Shown: positions 31,714-36,805 of the stretch, piece by piece
Layout of the letters: every line of letters starts with the position of its first letter
Numbering within the stretch: position 1 is the stretch's first letter
Assembly (NCBI GenBank): GCA_014803985.1
Contig: JAAVAO010000009.1
Coordinates: 1-36,805 of the forward strand
DNA: 36,805 nt
DNA from: Treponema sp.
GTDB taxonomy: Bacteria; Spirochaetota; Spirochaetia; Treponematales; Treponemataceae
Direction of reading: 5' to 3'
Notes under the pieces: model-generated
The model's database searches: none
What the model was told of the DNA's origin: nothing
The model's input: only the letters and a program-made list of their open reading frames with translations
Made by a program: the position numbers and the translations under genes

Positions 31714-33186
31714 ATGGACATAACAGAAACAGTAAATAAATTAAAAAGTGGAGAAATAACTTCGACTTCTCTTGTGGAAACTGCAATATCCACGTTTGAA
31801 GAGGACAAAAATTCTGCAATTCCACTGAATGCATTTTTGGAAATGTACGATGATGCGGTGGAAAAGGCAAAAAATGCGGATAAAGAAATTTCTGCGGCAA
31901 GAGAGAGCGGAAGCCTTGATACGTTATTTTCGGAAAAGCCCCTCTTGGGAGTACCATTTGCCACCAAAGACAATATTTCCGTACGAGGAAAACGGCTTAC
32001 CTGCGCATCAAAAATTCTCGAAGGATATGTTGCCCCTTACAATGCAACTGTTATAGAGAGACTTGAAAAAGCAGGTGCAATTCCGCTCGGTCGCTGCAAC
32101 CAAGATGAATTTGCAATGGGGTCTTCAACTGAATATTCCGTTTACGGACCAACCCGAAACCCTATAAACCGTGAATATGTTTCAGGGGGATCATCAGGAG
32201 GGCCTGCCGCAGCGGTTGCTGCAAAACAGGCATTGTTTGCGCTCGGAACTGAAACAGGCGGCTCCGTACGGCTTCCTGCCTCGTATTGCGGAATCTACGG
32301 TCTAAAGCCAACGTATGGAGTTCTTTCACGATGGGGGGTCGTTGCATACGGTTCATCACTTGATCAGGTTGGAATTCTCGCACATTCTCCGCGCGACATT
32401 GCACTGCCTCTTTCAGCAATGACAGGAGCAGATTTTTACGATGACACTTCCGCAGACTTGCCAAATGCCACCGATTTACAGAATCTTATGCCGTACAAAG
32501 CATTTTCATCCCTTAAAATCGCAATTCCAAAGCAGTTCATAGAATCAAAGGGAATGAGCGAAGATGTTTCACGTGTTTTTGAAGAAACCCGCAAATGGTT
32601 TGAAAATCAAGGTGCGCACAGTGAAATTGTGGATTTACCGATTTTAGATGCATCCATTGCATCGTATTATGTCATTGCATTGAGCGAAGCCGCATCTAAT
32701 TTGAGCCGGTTTGACGGGATTCGCTATGGACACAGAATTGACAATGGACAGGGATACGACACACTCTATATTGACACAAGAAGCAAAGGTTTTGGCCCTG
32801 AAGTAAAAAGACGAATTATAATAGGAAACTATGTTTTGTCGGAACAATTCTCAGGCACAACATACAAAAAAGGAATGAGCGTTCGATCACGGATTCAAAG
32901 GGAAATCGCCACGCTTTTTGAAAAATTCGACTTAATACTATGCCCAACCTGCCCCACGCCCGCATTCAAACTCGGACAAAAAATTGACGATCCGCTTGAA
33001 ATGTACTTGAGCGATTTGTTCACCACATTTGTAAATCTTGCGCGAATTCCATCAATTTCAGTTCCAGCAGGATATGCGGCAAATGGAATGCCAATCGGCA
33101 TTCAATTCGCAGGAAAAATGTTTGATGAAGTACGCATTTTGCAAATTGCGCAAAGCTGGGAAGAAGCCCATAGAGAGCAACAATGA
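31714..33186 (+). CDS. gatA: Asp/Glu-tRNA amidotransferase subunit A
   Basis: Glutaminase subunit of GatCAB that supplies ammonia for tRNA amidation. The 490-aa amidase has the Ser-cis-Ser-Lys triad at Lys85 (FATKDN), Ser160 (GGSSGG) and Ser184 (GTETGGSVRLPAS), each six residues beyond the K79/S154/S178 triad of S. aureus GatA. AAGGA lies upstream of the ATG. gatB is not next to it: a convergent lipoprotein gene follows after 27 bases, so gatB must lie elsewhere. The gatC-gatA pair without gatB is a split arrangement. Confidence 0.96.
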   Translation: MDITETVNKLKSGEITSTSLVETAISTFEEDKNSAIPLNAFLEMYDDAVEKAKNADKEISAARESGSLDTLFSEKPLLGVPFATKDNISVRGKRLTCASKILEGYVAPYNATVIERLEKAGAIPLGRCNQDEFAMGSSTEYSVYGPTRNPINREYVSGGSSGGPAAAVAAKQALFALGTETGGSVRLPASYCGIYGLKPTYGVLSRWGVVAYGSSLDQVGILAHSPRDIALPLSAMTGADFYDDTSADLPNATDLQNLMPYKAFSSLKIAIPKQFIESKGMSEDVSRVFEETRKWFENQGAHSEIVDLPILDASIASYYVIALSEAASNLSRFDGIRYGHRIDNGQGYDTLYIDTRSKGFGPEVKRRIIIGNYVLSEQFSGTTYKKGMSVRSRIQREIATLFEKFDLILCPTCPTPAFKLGQKIDDPLEMYLSDLFTTFVNLARIPSISVPAGYAANGMPIGIQFAGKMFDEVRILQIAQSWEEAHREQQ

Positions 33187-33213
33187 TTGCAACTGAAGGC
33201 GAAAGTCAAGGAA

Positions 33214-35526
33214 TTAAAACGAGAAAACCGATGTATCTTTCGCCAACCACTCTGAAAGCCACAGCTTGCGAGATCCGCACCAATTTTTGAAATAGTCCAC
33301 TTCCGCTTGATTGTCCGTTCGACTTTCAACATCGGACGGGGATTTCCAGGTGTTCTTTCCCAAAATCGGCCATCTTTTAAAGTTCACGTCAACATCGTTT
33401 TGTAAGGCAGTCAGATTTTCGTTATAATTATCCTGCAAATATTTGTCAAGTTCATTCAATGTTTCAGTCCACCGCTCGCCAGCCTTTTTCTTGAACGAAG
33501 CATCTTCAAACATCCGCTTTAACCACACTCCATTTGCAGTATATGATTTTTCAGGGGAAGTTAAATTGCGCATATTGCCAAAGCCAAAGTCAAAATCCCA
33601 AAGCGGTCCTGCATGAAATTTTTTATCGGTCGGCTCATAATAAACATAGCAACTTGAAAAATAATTTGAATCCGTATTGCATGCAAATTCGCTCACAATC
33701 CACCAGTCAATAAATGAATCCTCATCAAAAAAGTTTTTCCAGTAATGCTCGCTCTTTTCATCGCTGAAATCATCTGAAAAAAGGGCATCCTCCCTCTTTA
33801 GCACTTCTGTCTTTATTTTTTCGCACAAGTCTTCTGTTATATCCTCTCCGTCAGGTTCTTTCAAGGAAAACACCAATTTTTTATCTTTGGTTGCATTTTG
33901 GTTTGTTTCAAAGTTGAAATTTTCATCTGCACGATCATTCGCCTCCAAAAGGTATCCATACTCATAAAAATCATTGCCCTCTGTATAATCCTCTAGATTT
34001 TTTATGTCCAAGCGATTTTTATCAATTTTATTTGTTTCCGTAAATGCATATATGCCCTCGTAAATACCGTTCATAAAAAGATGAACGCTTTTTGCAGATG
34101 GAGTCCACGCCATATTTTGATACACATCGCGCCCCAACTCGTACGCAGTGATGTTGCGCAAAAGCGTTTTGTCAAAATAATTTGCCACCAACGCATAGGA
34201 CTTATGTTTTTTCATTCCAAGAATCGCTTGCTTATCCGTAAATTTCAGCGTGTAGGATTTTTTTGGCGCATTTTCCCAAGATGAGTTTCCCCTGCCCTTC
34301 ACCGTTAAATTCACACAGTCAAGTTTCTTATCGTCATCGCAATTAAAAAGGGAAAGCGTTGAAGGAATTTTCTTCTCTTTTTTAGCAGATTCATACCCAT
34401 CTCCTATAGGAACAAGATTTTCCGTTTTTATATCAACAATCGGAAGAGAAACTTCTGTTGCCTCTGGAAGCACAAACGCATCTGCCTCAACACCACCTTC
34501 GTTCACCGCACGAAACGCAAGATCCTCATATCTTTCAGAATCAACTGTATATGCAAAGTACTTGTCATATATGTCTATCTCATAGTTTGATTGCTCAGGA
34601 TTCATTTGCTCATTCACAGAAATTGGAAGTAGTTCTTCAACAAATGTATCTTTATAATAAACCCGTACGCTTTTTGGAAAGGACAATTCTTTCCCGAACT
34701 CAGACTTCATTTTGTATGTCCATGAAAGGAATGTCTTTCCATCATAGTTTATTGCAATCGCTCGCTCTGTATCAGGATTAGTAACAAAATAGGGGTGGAG
34801 AGGGGTACAAAAAACCTTTTCAGATGTGTATTGCTTCCCATATATTTCTGTATAAAATATAAAGCAATACTTTGTGCCTTTTGAAAGATTTTCAACACGA
34901 TATGAAGTGACACCATCTTCTAGGGAAATACAGTTTTTTTCACTCGTTTCCTCTTCCATTTCATCATTTGAAACTGCAAAATATTCAATTTTATTTTTCG
35001 AAGGCAAAACAGCAGGAAGAGTCCATTCAAGATAAACAGAGTTATTTCCTGCAGTTGCTAAAAGTTGTATTGCATCTTTTTTAGGAGTTGCATGAACAGA
35101 AACACCGTTTGAAGAATTCCCATCCTCATCAATTGTTTTCACCGTAAATTTGTATGTTACACCGTTTTCTAAAGGCTCTGTCTTGCTTTTATTAGACCAA
35201 CAACCGAAACAATCGTCTTCATCTGAACAATCCTGCGTACATGTCCGTATTTCCTCTTTACCATCGTCTTTATCTGCACTGGCAGGATTTTCATCAACTT
35301 GATTTTCACCCGATGCCCCACACCGCTCCCACTCGATTTTAATTTCTTCTATATCTTCTGGTTCTGTCCAATATAAAAAGACAGCTTCGTTAAGCTCCAC
35401 CGCTTTTAAATCGCGCACATCAAGAGGTGTGTTTTTTTCAGGAGCATTCACTTCGTCAGAGTTTTCACCACACGACAAAAAAATCAACGAAAAAAGAAAA
35501 ATTAAAATCAAGCAAAGATATTTCAC
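33214..35526 (-). CDS. CotH-kinase-domain lipoprotein with FN3-like modules
   Basis: A 770-aa exported lipoprotein. The start is GTG at 35526 with GGGAGG close upstream; the frame is open 28 codons further but without signal-peptide character. The signal peptide is KYLCLILIFLFSLIFLSC, with lipobox FLSC. Residues ~38-245 contain two fibronectin-III-like modules (VYLEWTLPAV and YRVENLSKGTKYCF are typical strands), with an odd Cys cluster (CTQDCSDEDDCFGC). The CotH domain runs from about 360 to 760: VKGRGNSSWENAPKKSYTLKF, LVANYFDKTLLRN, GIYEGIYAFTETN and GPLWDFDFGFGN near 641, where WDFDFG carries the catalytic Asp. CotH-family kinases phosphorylate secreted or surface proteins. It follows the phosphatase gene by 90 bases. 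Confidence 0.88.
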   Translation of the reverse strand: MKYLCLILIFLFSLIFLSCGENSDEVNAPEKNTPLDVRDLKAVELNEAVFLYWTEPEDIEEIKIEWERCGASGENQVDENPASADKDDGKEEIRTCTQDCSDEDDCFGCWSNKSKTEPLENGVTYKFTVKTIDEDGNSSNGVSVHATPKKDAIQLLATAGNNSVYLEWTLPAVLPSKNKIEYFAVSNDEMEEETSEKNCISLEDGVTSYRVENLSKGTKYCFIFYTEIYGKQYTSEKVFCTPLHPYFVTNPDTERAIAINYDGKTFLSWTYKMKSEFGKELSFPKSVRVYYKDTFVEELLPISVNEQMNPEQSNYEIDIYDKYFAYTVDSERYEDLAFRAVNEGGVEADAFVLPEATEVSLPIVDIKTENLVPIGDGYESAKKEKKIPSTLSLFNCDDDKKLDCVNLTVKGRGNSSWENAPKKSYTLKFTDKQAILGMKKHKSYALVANYFDKTLLRNITAYELGRDVYQNMAWTPSAKSVHLFMNGIYEGIYAFTETNKIDKNRLDIKNLEDYTEGNDFYEYGYLLEANDRADENFNFETNQNATKDKKLVFSLKEPDGEDITEDLCEKIKTEVLKREDALFSDDFSDEKSEHYWKNFFDEDSFIDWWIVSEFACNTDSNYFSSCYVYYEPTDKKFHAGPLWDFDFGFGNMRNLTSPEKSYTANGVWLKRMFEDASFKKKAGERWTETLNELDKYLQDNYNENLTALQNDVDVNFKRWPILGKNTWKSPSDVESRTDNQAEVDYFKNWCGSRKLWLSEWLAKDTSVFSF

Positions 35527-35616
35527 GAAACCTCCCTCGCTTTCATAAGGACACCCCTCTGACATGCCCTCCAAACGTTTTGTCCAATTTTCAGGGTGTA
35601 TAACACTCATTGTTTT

Positions 35617-36805
35617 TTAGTTTGCAGTCAATTTTTTTACCGCCGCATCAAGTTCAGCAGTTGTTACATAGCCGCCATTTGTAAAATGCTTGTACAATTC
35701 ATTCTGTATATTGACAGCACTTATATCGCTCACGCCAAGCATATTTTCAAAAGAGTATTTTAACATGCGCCCGTCTCGGAATTCACCAATACCCATGTTA
35801 TTTGAAGAAACAAAATCCGCTTGAATCTCCTGCCATGTTGCACCGCAAAGACCTGCAAGCACTGCGCAGAAAACGCCAGTTCTGTCAACACCGATTTCAC
35901 AATGAATTTGAAATGGCGCGCTGTTGTTACTATCATTTATAAAGCCGATCAACTGCTTCACCCACTGTCCAAAAATCTCTGAGTGAGAATGGTAATAGAC
36001 CAATTTTGCGTTCGGAATATAGCCGTTTCCAGTGCGCCCGTCTTCGGCATCTCCCATATACAAAACGCTGTTGTTTTGTATAATTTTGTTGTAGTATTCA
36101 GGGATTGCTACTGTATAGACCGTACCATTGTAATACGTTATTGTGTTGCCCTGTTTTGGCGTTCTATCGTTGCACAAATTTATGTCGGATTTTATTCCAA
36201 CTTCTGCAGCAAACTTTTGCACGCTTTCAATCCGCAGTTGTTCCGTTTCTGTTTTTTCATTCGTTGGATAGAACGGATGGTACGAGCGATAAACGGCAGT
36301 TGCCCGAGGAATCTGTCTAAAATTCGCGATTTTATGCAAGTCCTCATCGTTAGAGGTATTAAAATCAGAAAGTTTTTTCAAAGTGCTCGCCTGTTTCTTG
36401 TTGTTTTCAAGTTCAGAAAGTCTATCTTCTCCATCGCTTTTAAAAAGAATCATCATTGGTTTTGTTGAACTTCCAAAAATATATTTTTCAGGCATTGTAC
36501 TCGGGTATGAATCTTCCGCACGTCCATTTTTATAGAACTTATACTCAGGCTGACCGCTATATCCTGGACGCATAACCTTTTCACGAGGAACGGTAAGTGA
36601 AAACACCCCAAATTCGTTGTTCCAAGAAAGCGTGAAGTCATCTGTATTTTCAACCCATTTTTTAGTCTTTGGATCGTATGTTGCAGTAAAAGATCCCACA
36701 ACAACAAGACTTTTCACATTGTCTTTAGTTTCACCCCAAGTGACAGGGTCATACATAAAAGTGATCGTCCCCTCTTCCTCATCCTCAAGATAGCCACACT
36801 GTTTG
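35617..36805 (-). CDS. Tyrosine-phosphatase-like protein, 5' end outside window
   Basis: The frame is open to the right edge (no stop in the 16 codons before the first ATG), so the gene starts beyond the window. The C-terminal half has the HCx5R phosphatase loop HCEIGVDRTG (near 35880-35905), preceded by FQI and followed by FCAVLAGLCGATWQEIQADF, as in Y_phosphatase3-type enzymes. The N-terminal part seen here (WGETKDNVKSLVVVGSFTAT to YKFYKNGRAED) resembles a starch-binding/E-set beta-sandwich module. Between them FRQIPRATAVYRSYHPFYP is the usual entry to the phosphatase fold. Probably exported, but any signal peptide lies outside the window. It lies upstream of the CotH kinase gene on the same strand and may be co-transcribed with it. 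Confidence 0.8.
   Translation of the reverse strand, partial: KQCGYLEDEEEGTITFMYDPVTWGETKDNVKSLVVVGSFTATYDPKTKKWVENTDDFTLSWNNEFGVFSLTVPREKVMRPGYSGQPEYKFYKNGRAEDSYPSTMPEKYIFGSSTKPMMILFKSDGEDRLSELENNKKQASTLKKLSDFNTSNDEDLHKIANFRQIPRATAVYRSYHPFYPTNEKTETEQLRIESVQKFAAEVGIKSDINLCNDRTPKQGNTITYYNGTVYTVAIPEYYNKIIQNNSVLYMGDAEDGRTGNGYIPNAKLVYYHSHSEIFGQWVKQLIGFINDSNNSAPFQIHCEIGVDRTGVFCAVLAGLCGATWQEIQADFVSSNNMGIGEFRDGRMLKYSFENMLGVSDISAVNIQNELYKHFTNGGYVTTAELDAAVKKLTAN

Noticed and set aside
35527..35610. 28-codon N-terminal extension of the CotH lipoprotein
   Set aside because: It would bury the signal peptide; GTG at 35526 has GGGAGG and starts the signal sequence.

Overview
The window looks like a chromosomal segment of a Treponema-type spirochaete. 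The evidence is a low-GC genome, several lipoproteins with relaxed FxSC-type lipoboxes, flagellar export chaperones (FliS, FlgN-like) behind a flagellar-type sigma-28 promoter, a fermentative carbohydrate lifestyle (class II aldolase, MsmX/UgpC-type sugar ABC ATPase, a debranching-enzyme relic, PFL-activating enzyme) and GatCA amidotransferase subunits. Species cannot be named from the sequence alone. No rRNA, tRNA, CRISPR array, transposase or phage gene was seen.

Layout. 1-7165: a minus-strand, translationally coupled operon running smc, a small membrane protein, an acidic TPR-like lipoprotein, a SIMPL-domain lipoprotein, then serS. 7166-12235: an accessory island of seven small minus-strand genes: zinc-ribbon protein, a small protein, an ankyrin-repeat protein, a paralogue of the first small protein, a 96-aa protein, a RipA-like membrane protein and a second membrane protein. 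The two paralogues flanking the ankyrin gene share a domain ending in a QNPV-like motif. 12236-16663: rnb-type exoribonuclease (+), msmX/ugpC (-) and fba (+), separated by clear hairpin terminators. 16957-18452: a 5'-truncated GH13 debranching enzyme abutting a short Cys-rich ORF. 18520-21912: a leu transcription unit with a leucine-rich leader peptide, a terminator and a complementary antiterminator, followed by leuA (unusual extended C-terminus) and an overlapping oxidoreductase. 22124-25796: murJ, an M24 peptidase and an amidohydrolase, tightly packed. 25981-28975: pflA and ftsH (-). 29196-30997: sigma-28 promoter, fliS, flgN-like gene and folA (+). 31375-33186: gatC and gatA (+). 33214-36805: a CotH-kinase lipoprotein and a tyrosine-phosphatase-like protein (-) that runs off the right edge.

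Most striking are (i) the ribosome-mediated leu attenuator, whose leader ORF starts at the predicted transcription start; (ii) at least three further genes (rnb, gatC, probably murJ) with a good -35/-10 pair placed so that the mRNA would be leaderless; (iii) two families of hairpin-rich interspersed repeats, one lying inside the predicted 5' UTR of the flagellar chaperone operon; (iv) the accessory island; (v) a short SMC without a recognisable hinge; and (vi) a CotH kinase/phosphatase neighbour pair. All functional assignments come from reading motifs and from family knowledge; no database search was run.
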